Origin: Peptoniphilus lacrimalis DSM 7455
GTDB taxonomy: Bacteria > Bacillota > Clostridia > Tissierellales > Peptoniphilaceae
Assembly: GCF_000378725.1 (NCBI RefSeq)
Contig: NZ_KB900374.1
Location: 26,277 to 90,276 of the forward strand
Direction: 5' to 3'
DNA length: 64,000 nt
How positions within the stretch are numbered: position 1 is the first letter of the stretch; each line of letters begins with the position of its first letter. Under the pieces are notes generated by a model. The model was not told the origin of the DNA and searched no databases. It saw nothing but the letters and a program-made list of their open reading frames with translations. A program made the translations under genes and the position numbers. Positions 9,282 to 17,850 of this stretch are shown here, in pieces.

Positions 9282-10264
9282 TGGAAGACAAAAAACTCCT
9301 TGTCTGTGAAAATATAGTTAAACACTTTGATGTATCAGGCCCCTTTGGCAAAAAAAATGTTGTCCATGCTGTAGATGATGTTTCAATATATATAAATAAG
9401 GGTGAAACGCTCGGTTTGGTTGGAGAATCAGGTTGTGGAAAAACAACTTTTGGTAGAACATTACTCAGGTTATACCAACCTACTAGCGGAAAAATTATTT
9501 ATGACGGAAAAGTAATATTTGACGGTGAAAACAATATTTCTGAATCAATGTTACCTTATCGCCGAAAAATGCAGATAATTTTTCAAGACCCTTCAGCATC
9601 CTTGGACCCTCGTATGACTGTAGGTGAAATTATTGGTGAATCCTTAGACATACATGGACTTTATAAAGGAAAAGATAAAAGAAAAAATAGAATTGGAGAA
9701 CTTTTACAAAGAGTTGGGCTAAACGAGGAACACGCAAATAGATATCCTCACGAATTTTCAGGCGGTCAGCAACAAAGAATCGGTATTGCTAGAGCTTTAG
9801 CGGTAGAACCGGAATTTATTGTATGCGACGAGCCAATATCAGCTCTTGATGTTTCTATTCAAGCTCAAATTGTCAATATGCTAGAAGATATGCAGGAAGA
9901 ATTTGGACTAACATATTTATTCATAGCCCATGACTTATCCGTTGTTAAGCATATCTCTGATAGAATTGGTGTAATGTATTTGGGTAAACTTGTGGAACTT
10001 GTTGATTCTTTTGAATTATACAAAAATCCTCTACACCCCTATACAAAATCTCTACTTTCAGCTATTCCTATACCCGACCCAGAAGTCAACAGAAATTCTC
10101 ACAGGATTAAATTAAAGGGAGAAATTCCCTCAGCAATTAATCCCCCACGTGGGTGCAGATTTCATGAAAGATGCCCCATGGCAACAGAAATCTGTTCAAA
10201 GGAAGAACCTGTCTTTAGAGAATATGAAAATGGCCACTATGTTAGTTGTCACAACTTAAAATAA
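9281..10264 (+). CDS. oppF: Oligopeptide ABC transporter ATPase OppF
   Basis: Second ATPase, 327 aa, forming the heterodimer with OppD. It has Walker A GESGCGKT, Q-loop IIFQDPSASLDPRM, signature FSGGQQQR, Walker B FIVCDEPISALD and the C-terminal oligopeptide domain with CRFHERCPMATEIC. The protein starts at ATG overlapping the oppD stop. Confidence 0.95.
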   Translation: MEDKKLLVCENIVKHFDVSGPFGKKNVVHAVDDVSIYINKGETLGLVGESGCGKTTFGRTLLRLYQPTSGKIIYDGKVIFDGENNISESMLPYRRKMQIIFQDPSASLDPRMTVGEIIGESLDIHGLYKGKDKRKNRIGELLQRVGLNEEHANRYPHEFSGGQQQRIGIARALAVEPEFIVCDEPISALDVSIQAQIVNMLEDMQEEFGLTYLFIAHDLSVVKHISDRIGVMYLGKLVELVDSFELYKNPLHPYTKSLLSAIPIPDPEVNRNSHRIKLKGEIPSAINPPRGCRFHERCPMATEICSKEEPVFREYENGHYVSCHNLK

Positions 10265-10294
10265 AACATATTGGAATATTAAGGAGGTAAAATT

Positions 10295-11968
10295 ATGAAG
10301 AAGAGAATTTGGATTATAGCTTTAATTTTTGGTTTAGTCCTTTCCCTAACTGCTTGCGGTGGTGGAAATAAAGCTAACAATTCAAAAGGCGCTGAAGGAA
10401 GTGCTGAGGCTAAAGGTAATTTTGAACCCGGAAGAGAAGATGGCGAACTTGATGTTTGTATAGCATCAGAACCTGAATCTATTGACCCTGCTCTTAACAC
10501 TACAGTTGATGGAGCAACTATGATCCAACATTTGTCAGAAGGTCTTATTAAATGGGATGACGATGGAAACGGGGCAGCAAAACTTGTTCCTGGACAAGCA
10601 CAATCTTGGGATAAATCCGAAGATGGTTTAACTTGGACTTTCCACCTAAGAGATGGCATCAAATTTAATGATGGTACTCCTGTAACTGCTAATGACTTTG
10701 TTTATTCATGGAATAGACTTGTAAAACCAGAAACAACAGCTCAATATGAATACATGCTAGATATGGTTGATGGTTATGATGAAAAAGTTCTTAAAGTTGA
10801 AGCACCCGATGAAAAAACTTTCGTTGTTCATTTAAAAAATCTTTGCCCATATTTTGAAGAAATTTGTGCATTCCCATCTACTTATCCAGTAAAGAAAGAT
10901 GTAGTTGAAAATAATGACCAATGGACACTTTCTCCAGAAACTTATATATCTAATGGACCATACAAAATGGAATCTTGGGATCATAACCAAACAATTAAAA
11001 TGGTAAAAAATCCTGAATATTATGATGCAGATTCTTACACTGCAGAAAAAATTAATTTCCACTTAAAAGATGACCATAATGCAATCTATGCATCTTATAG
11101 ATCTGGAGAACTTGATTTTATCGGAGCATTTGCACCAACAGAAGAAATTCCAAATCTAATCGCTAGTGGTGAATTAAATGTTCGTCCTCAAATAGGAACT
11201 TACTTCGTATGTTTCAACAATAAGAAAGCTCCTTTTGATAATCCTGATGTAAGAAAAGCTTTCTCACTTGCAATCGACAGAAATTTCATAATTGAACAAG
11301 TAACTCAAGCTGGTCAAGTACCTGCAACTGCATATGTACCAAATGGTATTTATGATGCTAAAGGACCTGAAGGAGAAGAATTCAGAAAAGTCGGAGGAGA
11401 TTACTACTCAGTAAAACCTGAAGATTATGAAAAAAATTGTGAAGAAGCACGTAAACTTCTAGAAAAAGCTGGTTATAAAGATGGTAAGGGATTCCCTGAA
11501 GTAACATACTTATACAATACCAATGATGCTCATAAGGCAGTAGGAGAAGCTTTACAAAATATGTGGCAACAAGTTCTTGGTGTAACAGTTACACTTTCAA
11601 ATCAAGAATGGAATGTATTTATTAACGAAAGACAACAAGGAAACTACGAAATCGCTCGTCACGGATGGGTTGCAGACTTTAACGACCCAATGAGTTTCTT
11701 AGACATGTGGTTAACAGGTGGCGGAAATAATGATGCTAAGTATGAAAACCCTGAATATGATAAGCTAATAAAAGAAGCAAAAGCAACTGCAGACCAAGGA
11801 AAAAGAATGGAACTTATGCACAAAGCTGAAGATATACTAATAAAAGATGATGGCGTAGTAGCTCCAATTTATTTCTATACTTCAACAGATATGGTAAAAC
11901 CAAATGTTAAAGGTCTTTACTATACACCACTTGGATTCTACTTCTTTGGAAAAACAAGCGGATTCTAA
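10295..11968 (+). CDS. oppA: Oligopeptide-binding lipoprotein OppA
   Basis: Extracellular peptide-binding protein (SBP family 5), 557 aa. The signal peptide MKKRIWIIALIFGLVLSLTAC has a lipobox LTAC, so the mature protein is membrane-anchored through Cys21. Family hallmarks include the segment around residues 55-70 (CIASEPESIDPALNTTVDG), WTFHLRDGIKFNDGTPVTANDFVYSW and the C-terminal strand region VVAPIYFYTS. It is the last gene of the operon, after a 30-bp gap with GGAGG, and is followed by a terminator. Confidence 0.95.
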   Translation: MKKRIWIIALIFGLVLSLTACGGGNKANNSKGAEGSAEAKGNFEPGREDGELDVCIASEPESIDPALNTTVDGATMIQHLSEGLIKWDDDGNGAAKLVPGQAQSWDKSEDGLTWTFHLRDGIKFNDGTPVTANDFVYSWNRLVKPETTAQYEYMLDMVDGYDEKVLKVEAPDEKTFVVHLKNLCPYFEEICAFPSTYPVKKDVVENNDQWTLSPETYISNGPYKMESWDHNQTIKMVKNPEYYDADSYTAEKINFHLKDDHNAIYASYRSGELDFIGAFAPTEEIPNLIASGELNVRPQIGTYFVCFNNKKAPFDNPDVRKAFSLAIDRNFIIEQVTQAGQVPATAYVPNGIYDAKGPEGEEFRKVGGDYYSVKPEDYEKNCEEARKLLEKAGYKDGKGFPEVTYLYNTNDAHKAVGEALQNMWQQVLGVTVTLSNQEWNVFINERQQGNYEIARHGWVADFNDPMSFLDMWLTGGGNNDAKYENPEYDKLIKEAKATADQGKRMELMHKAEDILIKDDGVVAPIYFYTSTDMVKPNVKGLYYTPLGFYFFGKTSGF

Positions 11969-12044
11969 AATTAAATATTTAAATGGAATTAAATTTAATT
12001 ACTAATATTAGTAGATAATTATTGTGATTCCATAAACTTAGACT

Positions 12045-12082
12045 AAATACCAGAGATGTTTTATATACTCTGGTATTTTTTA
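12045..12082 (+). terminator. opp operon terminator
   Basis: AAATACCAGAG and CTCTGGTATTT form an 11-bp stem around a 12-nt loop, followed by a T run. Confidence 0.85.
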
Positions 12083-12312
12083 TGTTTAATTCTTCTCTAT
12101 ATATTTTATTACAACTTAATTTCTATAAAATGTATGCCGAAAGAGATTAAAAAAAGACAAAAACAATATGAATATTATAGAGAAAAATTGCTAGATTTTC
12201 CTAAAAAATGATACTTTTATATCTAATAATATACACCAGTTCAACAATATTTTTAATTTGATAAAGCTGATATAAAGTTAAAAGACTCACTTCAATAGAA
12301 AATTATATATAA

Positions 12313-12358
12313 GAAAAAAATAAGCTGTAGCAAATTTGATGCTACAGCCTTGTTTTTT
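12313..12358 (-). terminator. pepT terminator, likely bidirectional
   Basis: GCTGTAGCA/TGCTACAGC 9-bp stem at 12324-12348 with T runs on both sides. It lies just after the pepT stop. Confidence 0.8.
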
Positions 12359-12364
12359 AGTTTA

Positions 12365-13576
12365 TTATTTTTCTACTCCTATTTTCCCTATATTTTCAAC
12401 TGTTTTTACGGCTTTTTTCATAGTTGTTATTGATACTAATTCATATCTACCGTGATAATTATATCCTCCTGTGAAAAGATTTGGGCATGGCAAACCTTTA
12501 TATGATAATTGTGATCCGTCTGTGCCTCCTCTTGTGGCTATGATTTCAGATTTTACTCCTGCTTTTTCCATAGATTCCAAAGCTAAATCTAGAATTTCCA
12601 TATGAGGAAGAATTTTTTCTTTCATATTATAATATTGGTCTTTTATTTCTAATTTAATTCTATTGTCATATTTAATATTTAAAAACTTTACAGCTTCTTC
12701 TAAAAATTTCTTTTTTTCTTCAAATTTTTCAAAACTGTGGTCCCTAATTATATAATACATTTGACTATATTCTACATTTCCATTAAAGTCATTTAGATGG
12801 AAAAATCCTTCCCTTCCCGCTGTGTGTTCGGGTCTTTGGTCTGCTGGAAGTAGTGAATTTAATTCCATTGCTATTAAAATAGAATTTACCATTGCATTTT
12901 TGGCTGATCCCGGGTGGACATTTTTGCCTTGAATAGAAATTTTTGCTGATGCTGCGTTGAAATTTTCATATTCAAACTCCCCTTCTGCTCCTCCATCTAC
13001 TGTGTAAGCAAAATCTGCTGCAAATCTTTCTACATCAAATAAATCTGCACCTCTTCCAATTTCTTCATCGGGAGTAAAGGCAATTTTTATATCTCCATAT
13101 TTTTCGTTCGATTTCATTAAATTTTCTATTGCAGTCATAATTATTGCAATTCCAGCCTTATCATCAGCACCTAAAAGACTTGTTCCATCAGTTACTATGA
13201 TATCATGTCCCTTTAAATCTTTTAAAAATGAAAAATCTTTAAGACTTGTTACAAATTCTTCATTTAATTTTATATCTTTACCGTCATAATTTTCTATGAT
13301 TCTGGGATTTACATTTTTTCCGCTCATATCTGGAGATGTATCCATGTGTGAAATAAATCCAATGGTTTTCTTATTTTTATCGGTTCCCGGTAGTGTTGCA
13401 TATAAATAGCAATTCTCTGATAAATATACATCTTTAAGACCTAAGTCTTTCATTTCTTTCTCAAGATATCTAGCGAGTTCAAATTCTTTAGGGTTTGAAG
13501 GGCAAGTATCTGAACTTTCATCTGATGTTGTTTCAAAACTTATATATTTTAAAAATCTTTCTACTAATTTTTCCAA
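12365..13576 (-). CDS. pepT: Peptidase T (tripeptide aminopeptidase)
   Basis: Cytoplasmic M20-family zinc aminopeptidase that releases N-terminal residues from tripeptides; it fits downstream processing of peptides imported by the neighbouring Opp system. At 403 aa it has family length. Metal-site motifs are present: GFISHMDTSPDMSG, the bridging Asp in SLLGADDKAGIA, the catalytic Glu pair TPDEEIGRGA, and the C-terminal RGGTDGSQLSYKGLPCPNLFTGG histidine/aspartate region. The start codon is TTG at 13576 after GGAG; there is no ATG nearby. Confidence 0.95.
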   Translation of the reverse strand: MEKLVERFLKYISFETTSDESSDTCPSNPKEFELARYLEKEMKDLGLKDVYLSENCYLYATLPGTDKNKKTIGFISHMDTSPDMSGKNVNPRIIENYDGKDIKLNEEFVTSLKDFSFLKDLKGHDIIVTDGTSLLGADDKAGIAIIMTAIENLMKSNEKYGDIKIAFTPDEEIGRGADLFDVERFAADFAYTVDGGAEGEFEYENFNAASAKISIQGKNVHPGSAKNAMVNSILIAMELNSLLPADQRPEHTAGREGFFHLNDFNGNVEYSQMYYIIRDHSFEKFEEKKKFLEEAVKFLNIKYDNRIKLEIKDQYYNMKEKILPHMEILDLALESMEKAGVKSEIIATRGGTDGSQLSYKGLPCPNLFTGGYNYHGRYELVSITTMKKAVKTVENIGKIGVEK

Positions 13577-13587
13577 TTTTTTCTCCT

Positions 13588-14571
13588 TTATTTTTTATTT
13601 AAAAAATCTCCCTTAATGGAAACCTCTCCACTTGAAAGAATTTCTTCTTTGCCATTAACATTTACTACTAAATTTCCTTTATTGTTGATGTCAATTGCCT
13701 TGCCTTGTTTCTTTTGACCATTTAGTTCATAGAAAACTTCTTTTCCTAATACTAGAGAGTGGTCTTTATAATATTTAAGAATACTTTCTGTATCTTTTTC
13801 ATAATAGCTTAGATAAAATTCATTTAAGAGGCTTGCTATAATTTTATTTCTCAAAATATCTGTATTTAAAGCTCCAAATATATCTTTTATATCTTCATCA
13901 AGTTTTGGCGGGTATTTAAGATTTATTCCAATGCCTACTATGATAGAAGATACTGTTTTAGATTCAAAGTCTGCATCAAGTTCTGATAAAATACCACAAA
14001 CTTTCTTACCCTTAAGATAAATATCATTAACCCATTTTATTTGAGGAGATTCTTTTAATAACTTTTCAATCACCTTAGATACCGAAACTGCTGAACGTAT
14101 TGTTACTAAGTCAAAATAGGAAAAATCAAAATTATCTTTAGGCTTAAGTATTATAGAATAATAAATTCCCGTACCCTTATAAGATTTAAAAGATTTTCCA
14201 GTTCTTCCCCTGCCACTAGTTTGATAATCGCTAACAAGGCAGGTAAAATTTTTAATCTCACCTGAATATAATAACCTCTTTGCTTCAGTATTTGTTGAAT
14301 CAATCTCATCATACAATATAATATCTATATCTTTAAGCTCAGGTATCAAATATTCTTTTATACCTGGCACAGAAATCATATCTGATGCATCATCTAATTT
14401 ATATCCTCTCTTTGTTTGAGAATCAATTATAAATCCATCACTTTTTAATGCATTAATAGCTTTCCATATGGCTGTTCTTGAAATCTTAAGTCTGTCTGCC
14501 AATTCTTGACCTGAGATATATCTGCCTCTATTTTTTTCTAATTCCTGAAGCACTACTTCTTTTGTATTCAT
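13588..14571 (-). CDS. birA: BirA, bifunctional biotin-protein ligase and repressor
   Basis: Attaches biotin to carboxyl-carrier domains and, with its N-terminal winged helix, can repress biotin genes. The 327-aa protein has an HTH (ISGQELADRLKISRTAIWKAIN, residues about 19-40), the ligase domain with the biotinyl-AMP loop SDYQTSGRGRTGKSF, the KWVNDIYLKGKKVCGIL segment, and a C-terminal SH3-like domain. The ATG has a GGTGAT site. It lies 11 bp upstream of pepT and is probably co-transcribed with it; no biotin operator was recognised here. Confidence 0.95.
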   Translation of the reverse strand: MNTKEVVLQELEKNRGRYISGQELADRLKISRTAIWKAINALKSDGFIIDSQTKRGYKLDDASDMISVPGIKEYLIPELKDIDIILYDEIDSTNTEAKRLLYSGEIKNFTCLVSDYQTSGRGRTGKSFKSYKGTGIYYSIILKPKDNFDFSYFDLVTIRSAVSVSKVIEKLLKESPQIKWVNDIYLKGKKVCGILSELDADFESKTVSSIIVGIGINLKYPPKLDEDIKDIFGALNTDILRNKIIASLLNEFYLSYYEKDTESILKYYKDHSLVLGKEVFYELNGQKKQGKAIDINNKGNLVVNVNGKEEILSSGEVSIKGDFLNKK

Positions 14572-14644
14572 CTAATCACCAACTTTTATTTAAGTATATA
14601 TTATTTAATTATTATTGTAAATTAATGGCTAAAATTAAAGAATC

Positions 14645-14673
14645 TTGACATAACAGTCAATTTAATGTAAAAT
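14645..14673 (+). promoter_or_regulatory. Promoter of the tRNA-Ser/SRP RNA unit
   Basis: TTGACA (14645-14650), a 17-bp spacer and TAAAAT (14668-14673) lie 13 bp before the tRNA 5' end. Confidence 0.8.
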
Positions 14674-14686
14674 TAAATTCTGACCT

Positions 14687-14776
14687 GGAGAGATGTCCGA
14701 GAGGTTGAAGGAGCACGCCTGGAAAGCGTGTATGCGAGCAATCGTATCGGGGGTTCGAATCCCCCTCTCTCCGCCA
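14687..14776 (+). tRNA. tRNA-Ser (anticodon GGA)
   Basis: A 90-nt class II tRNA with a long variable arm. The acceptor stem GGAGAGA pairs with TCTCTCC, the anticodon stem-loop is CACGC-CTGGAAA-GCGTG, the T loop is GTTCGAATC, and the discriminator G and CCA are encoded. The SRP RNA gene follows immediately. Confidence 0.97.
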
Positions 14777-15048
14777 TTACCATGCTAGACGGGAAATTAG
14801 CGATGTCCTGTACCTGCAATTCGCTACAGCAGGGTCGAATTCCCTATCTCGGTTTTTTGCTATGCAGTCTGCCCTGAAAAAGTGGTGTTGAGAATCGGGT
14901 CCTACGCAACGAAAACTTATGAACCGTGTCAGGCCTTGATCGGAGCAGCACTAAGTAAGACCTTTCGTGTGCCGTATGGAGTGCCTTATTTGAGCTAACT
15001 GTTCAGGTACCGTGTGGAGCAGATTATCAAAATAGGGTGCATGGTTAC
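14777..15048 (+). ncRNA. ffs: Signal recognition particle RNA, large (Alu-containing) type
   Basis: The roughly 270-nt RNA matches the Gram-positive SRP RNA (scRNA). It has the Alu-domain segments GCTAGACGGGAAATTAGCG and ACCTGCAATTCGCTACAGCA, the 5' CCATGC pairing with the 3' GCATGG that closes the domain, and helix 8 with TCAGG and AGCAGCA flanking the apical loop. It works with Ffh in targeting membrane and secreted proteins. It directly follows tRNA-Ser, so the two are probably processed from one transcript. The apical loop of helix 8 reads CC-TTGATC-GG instead of the usual GNRA-type loop. Ends are estimated from pairing. Confidence 0.93.
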
Positions 15049-15749
15049 ATAGACCAAGTGGAGATATTTAATATCTCCTCTTTTTTTAACCTTTTTTTAG
15101 CTCTCAGATAATTTTCTGCAAGCAAATAAAAATCTCTTTTTGAGCCAGTCAAATAAAAATAATCTCTAAGTATATTTTCCTTAATATAGGTGTAATCCAT
15201 TAAAATAGGGTCAATATTTGTGAGTATCCTATATTTATTCAAAACCTTTTTAAATAAATCTCTGTAAAGATGTAGGGGACTTGCTGCAAAAAATATTAAA
15301 TCATAGGATGATAAATTAATGCCTTCTAAATATTGCCTTAAAATTTCTTCAACAACTAAATCTCCGGCAAAACATAAAGATGCATTAATCAAATAAGTGA
15401 CATCTAAAGTTTGAAAATTTGCATCAACAATATTTGCGATAAAATTATTTTCTTTTAAGTTTTTAGAGGTTAACATTAAAATATTTTTATCTTTTAAAAT
15501 TCTTTTTAAACTATCTTCTCCGTAAAAAATATTTTTATTTTTATATAAAATTCCTGCCGCATCTAGATCAGATACTATTATTCTTTTTTCTTCCTTTAAA
15601 AACTCATATACTTTTTTAGCTCTTATTTTTATTTCTTCATGCCCATAAACTCCATAGGAAGAATAACGATTATCTACATAATAGTTTAAATTATGATCAT
15701 ATTCTTTAAAAATATTAATTATACCGACATTAGAATCATAAATTGCCAA
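15045..15749 (-). CDS. Glutamate racemase-like protein lacking catalytic cysteines
   Basis: This 234-aa protein resembles MurI along its length. It has the N-terminal DSNVG (MurI DSGVGG), NRYSSYGVYGHEEI in place of the DxxxxPYG loop, and the two segments that normally carry the catalytic cysteines. The first, IIVSDLDAAGILY, has no Cys where MurI has ACNT. The second, LIFFAASPLHLY, has no Cys where MurI has GCTHYP. It is therefore unlikely to racemise glutamate. The chosen TTG start at 15749 follows a GGTGGTG site and overlaps the ispE stop by 14 bp; an ATG at 15806 would overlap ispE by 71 bp. The last codons overlap the SRP RNA terminator on the other strand. Confidence 0.7.
   Translation of the reverse strand: MAIYDSNVGIINIFKEYDHNLNYYVDNRYSSYGVYGHEEIKIRAKKVYEFLKEEKRIIVSDLDAAGILYKNKNIFYGEDSLKRILKDKNILMLTSKNLKENNFIANIVDANFQTLDVTYLINASLCFAGDLVVEEILRQYLEGINLSSYDLIFFAASPLHLYRDLFKKVLNKYRILTNIDPILMDYTYIKENILRDYFYLTGSKRDFYLLAENYLRAKKRLKKEEILNISTWSM
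15060..15088 (+). terminator. Terminator of the tRNA-Ser/SRP RNA unit
   Basis: The hairpin GGAGATATTTAATATCTCC (15060-15078) is followed by TCTTTTTTT. It lies within the 3' end of the convergent MurI-like gene. Confidence 0.85.
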
Positions 15750-16584
15750 AAAAATCACCACCACAAGTTTTATATAGATTTTTATATGTACCTTTATAAA
15801 AATCATAGGCTCTATTTAAGTCGTCTTTATTTTGAAATATAGAAAATATTGTAGGTCCTGACCCGCTCATAAGAGAAATTCCTTTAAACTCTCTAAGTTT
15901 ATTTTTTATTTCCATTAGGTCTTTATATTCACTAAATACAAAGCTTTCCATTTTATTTTCTAAATTTGCCTTCAAATAATCATAATCATAATTATTTAAG
16001 GCATCTATTAACTTATGAAAATCAATCCTTTTATTATCAAGTTTCAAATTATTATAAACATAAGGAGTGCTGATACCATATGAAGGATTTAATATTAAAA
16101 TATTTGTGTAAAAAAAGTCCCCACAAGGTTCTAAAATATCACCAATACCTTGGGCATACATATTTTTATTATTTAACATATAGGGAAAATCAGCACCTAA
16201 ACTTGTAGAAATTTTCATCAAGTCTAAAAGACTGTAGTTTAAAGAATAAAGTTCATTAAGAGCTAATAAGGTCGCACAACCATCTGCTGTGCCACCAGCA
16301 AGACCGGCTGCCTGAGGGATGTTTTTTTCAACTTTTACTCTTATCCCTAAATCTTTTCCCACTTTATCCATAAGCAATTTATAAGCTTTATAAATTAAAT
16401 TATCTTCCATATTAAAATCAAAATCTCCAATAATTTCAATTCCTTTATCTTTCTTTTCAAAAGACAAAACATCGTAAAGATTTATTTTTGCCATTATACT
16501 TCCTATATTATGATAATTATCAGATCTTTTATTTATCACATCTAAAGATAAATTAATTTTCCCATATGCTTTTTTTACTATCAT
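15736..16584 (-). CDS. ispE: 4-diphosphocytidyl-2-C-methyl-D-erythritol kinase
   Basis: GHMP kinase of the MEP isoprenoid pathway, phosphorylating CDP-ME. From ATG 16584 (preceded by GAGGTGG) it is 282 aa, the family length; an upstream ATG at 16602 has no site. The N-terminal KAYGKINLSLDV and the ATP-binding loop PQAAGLAGGTADGCATL are clear, as is the C-terminal GHMP motif SLMSGSGPTIFSIF. The neighbouring veg gene is also beside ispE in Bacillus. The MurI-like gene overlaps its 3' end. Confidence 0.95.
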   Translation of the reverse strand: MIVKKAYGKINLSLDVINKRSDNYHNIGSIMAKINLYDVLSFEKKDKGIEIIGDFDFNMEDNLIYKAYKLLMDKVGKDLGIRVKVEKNIPQAAGLAGGTADGCATLLALNELYSLNYSLLDLMKISTSLGADFPYMLNNKNMYAQGIGDILEPCGDFFYTNILILNPSYGISTPYVYNNLKLDNKRIDFHKLIDALNNYDYDYLKANLENKMESFVFSEYKDLMEIKNKLREFKGISLMSGSGPTIFSIFQNKDDLNRAYDFYKGTYKNLYKTCGGDFFGNL

Positions 16585-16616
16585 AAGCCACCTCAGAACC
16601 ATTATAATAAAAATAT

Positions 16617-16648
16617 GTATAAAAAAAAAGACATATAAAATGTCTTTT
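16617..16648 (-). terminator. veg terminator
   Basis: AAAGACAT/ATGTCTTT stem (16627-16647) followed by a long T run on the minus strand, directly after the veg stop codon. Confidence 0.75.
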
Positions 16649-16913
16649 ATGAAATCATCTTTGTATCTGAATAATTTGCATCGTCATCTAAAATTGTTAA
16701 TTTAACTGTTGATGTAAGAACATCAGAGTAGGTAAATGTTGAGGTAACAACTTCATCTCCGTTGAACACATCAACTACAAATAAGCTTGGATAAATTGCC
16801 TTTAAAATCCCCTTCCTAGTTACAATTTTCTTACGACCCTTATTGGCTTTAACAATTATCTTTTTACCAACATGTGACTTGAGTTCGTTTTTAATAATTT
16901 CCATTTGATTCAT
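16647..16913 (-). CDS. veg: Veg family protein
   Basis: The 88-aa protein matches the short Veg family of Firmicutes: HVGKKIIVKANKGRKKIVTRKG, GILKAIYPSLFVVDV and FTYSDVLTSTVKL. In Bacillus Veg influences biofilm gene expression and spore outgrowth, but its molecular role is unsettled. The ATG at 16913 is well placed after AAAGGA; a TTG two codons upstream is less likely. It is driven by a near-consensus promoter, as in Bacillus where the veg promoter is very strong. Confidence 0.92.
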   Translation of the reverse strand: MNQMEIIKNELKSHVGKKIIVKANKGRKKIVTRKGILKAIYPSLFVVDVFNGDEVVTSTFTYSDVLTSTVKLTILDDDANYSDTKMIS

Positions 16914-16952
16914 AAGCAATTCCTTTCTGTTGCGACCTATTACTACTAATAC

Positions 16953-16981
16953 AGTTTAACAGATAAGTCTACTTGTGTCAA
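16953..16981 (-). promoter_or_regulatory. veg promoter
   Basis: On the minus strand: TTGACA (16976-16981), a 17-bp spacer and TAAACT (16953-16958). Confidence 0.75.
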
Positions 16982-17065
16982 GAAAATAATATATTTTAAC
17001 TCATATTATTTTTTTTGTCAATATACTTAGACAATATTTTAAAAGTTCATAATTTTAGTTGATAT

Positions 17066-17845
17066 TTATGAAACAAGCTTCATTTTTTCCTGATCTCTAA
17101 GCCTGATGTTATATTCATTTCTTAATTCATTTTCTGATATATCTTTAGGTTTAACATCAAGAACAATTTTACCCTTGTCAAGCATAATAATCCTATCTGA
17201 ATAATCAAGAGCATTTCTTAGGTTGTGAGTAATCATAAGAGTAGTAATTTTTTCCTTTTTTATTAAATTTTCTGTTTTATCCATAACTATTTTTGAAGTT
17301 TTTGGGTCTAGGGCTGCTGTATGCTCATCTAAAAGCAAAAGCTCCGGTCTTTTTATAGTTGCCATAATAAGTGATAAGGATTGTCTTTGACCTCCTGAAA
17401 GGAATTTAACTTGAGTATTTAATTTATTTTCAAGTCCAAGATCAATTTCTTTTAGCTTTTCAACTATTACACCTATATTTGATTTTTGCACAAGTTTTCT
17501 TAGTGTGAATTTTTTGCCCTTATTTAATGCCATTGACATATTTTCCAAAATATTTAATGAGGGGCAAACTCCCATAGAAGGGTTTTGATTAACTTTACCA
17601 ATATATGTTGCACGTTTTTGTTCATCTAAATCTGAAATTTTTAAATCTCCCAATAAAATTTGTCCAGATTCTGGGTGAATTTCTCCAGAAATAATATTAA
17701 ATAAGGTAGATTTTCCACAACCATTAGCGCCTAAAATTGTCGTACAGGAATTTTCTTCCAATTTTAGGGAGAAATTTTCAAAAATTCTATTTTCTTCTTC
17801 TGTCCCTTTGTAAAAAGTCTTTGTAATATTATCTATTTTTAGCAT
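17066..17845 (-). CDS. ABC transporter ATPase, aromatic amino-acid (TrpXYZ-like) importer
   Basis: ATPase of 259 aa with Walker A ILGANGCGKST, signature FLSGGQRQSLS, Walker B LLLLDEHTAALDPKT and switch His in MITHNLRNA. It belongs to the group of ATPases that pair with the permease/lipoprotein family of the two genes upstream. The start at 17845 fits AAAGGA better than the ATG at 17854, which abuts the site. It overlaps the permease stop region, so the two are coupled. The transported compound is inferred from the T-box leaders upstream, not from the protein itself. Confidence 0.88.
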   Translation of the reverse strand: MLKIDNITKTFYKGTEEENRIFENFSLKLEENSCTTILGANGCGKSTLFNIISGEIHPESGQILLGDLKISDLDEQKRATYIGKVNQNPSMGVCPSLNILENMSMALNKGKKFTLRKLVQKSNIGVIVEKLKEIDLGLENKLNTQVKFLSGGQRQSLSLIMATIKRPELLLLDEHTAALDPKTSKIVMDKTENLIKKEKITTLMITHNLRNALDYSDRIIMLDKGKIVLDVKPKDISENELRNEYNIRLRDQEKMKLVS

Positions 17846-17850
17846 CTTAA

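Larger units (their letters stand above)
11969..12364. other. Intergenic region between oppA and pepT
   Basis: Besides the two terminators listed, this AT-rich stretch holds only a 25-codon plus-strand frame at 12134-12211 (MPKEIKKRQKQYEYYREKL...), without a convincing ribosome binding site and too short to call. Confidence 0.5.

Noticed and set aside
12134..12211. 25-codon plus-strand frame between oppA and pepT
   Set aside because: No ribosome binding site and no recognisable family; it is likely chance in AT-rich DNA.
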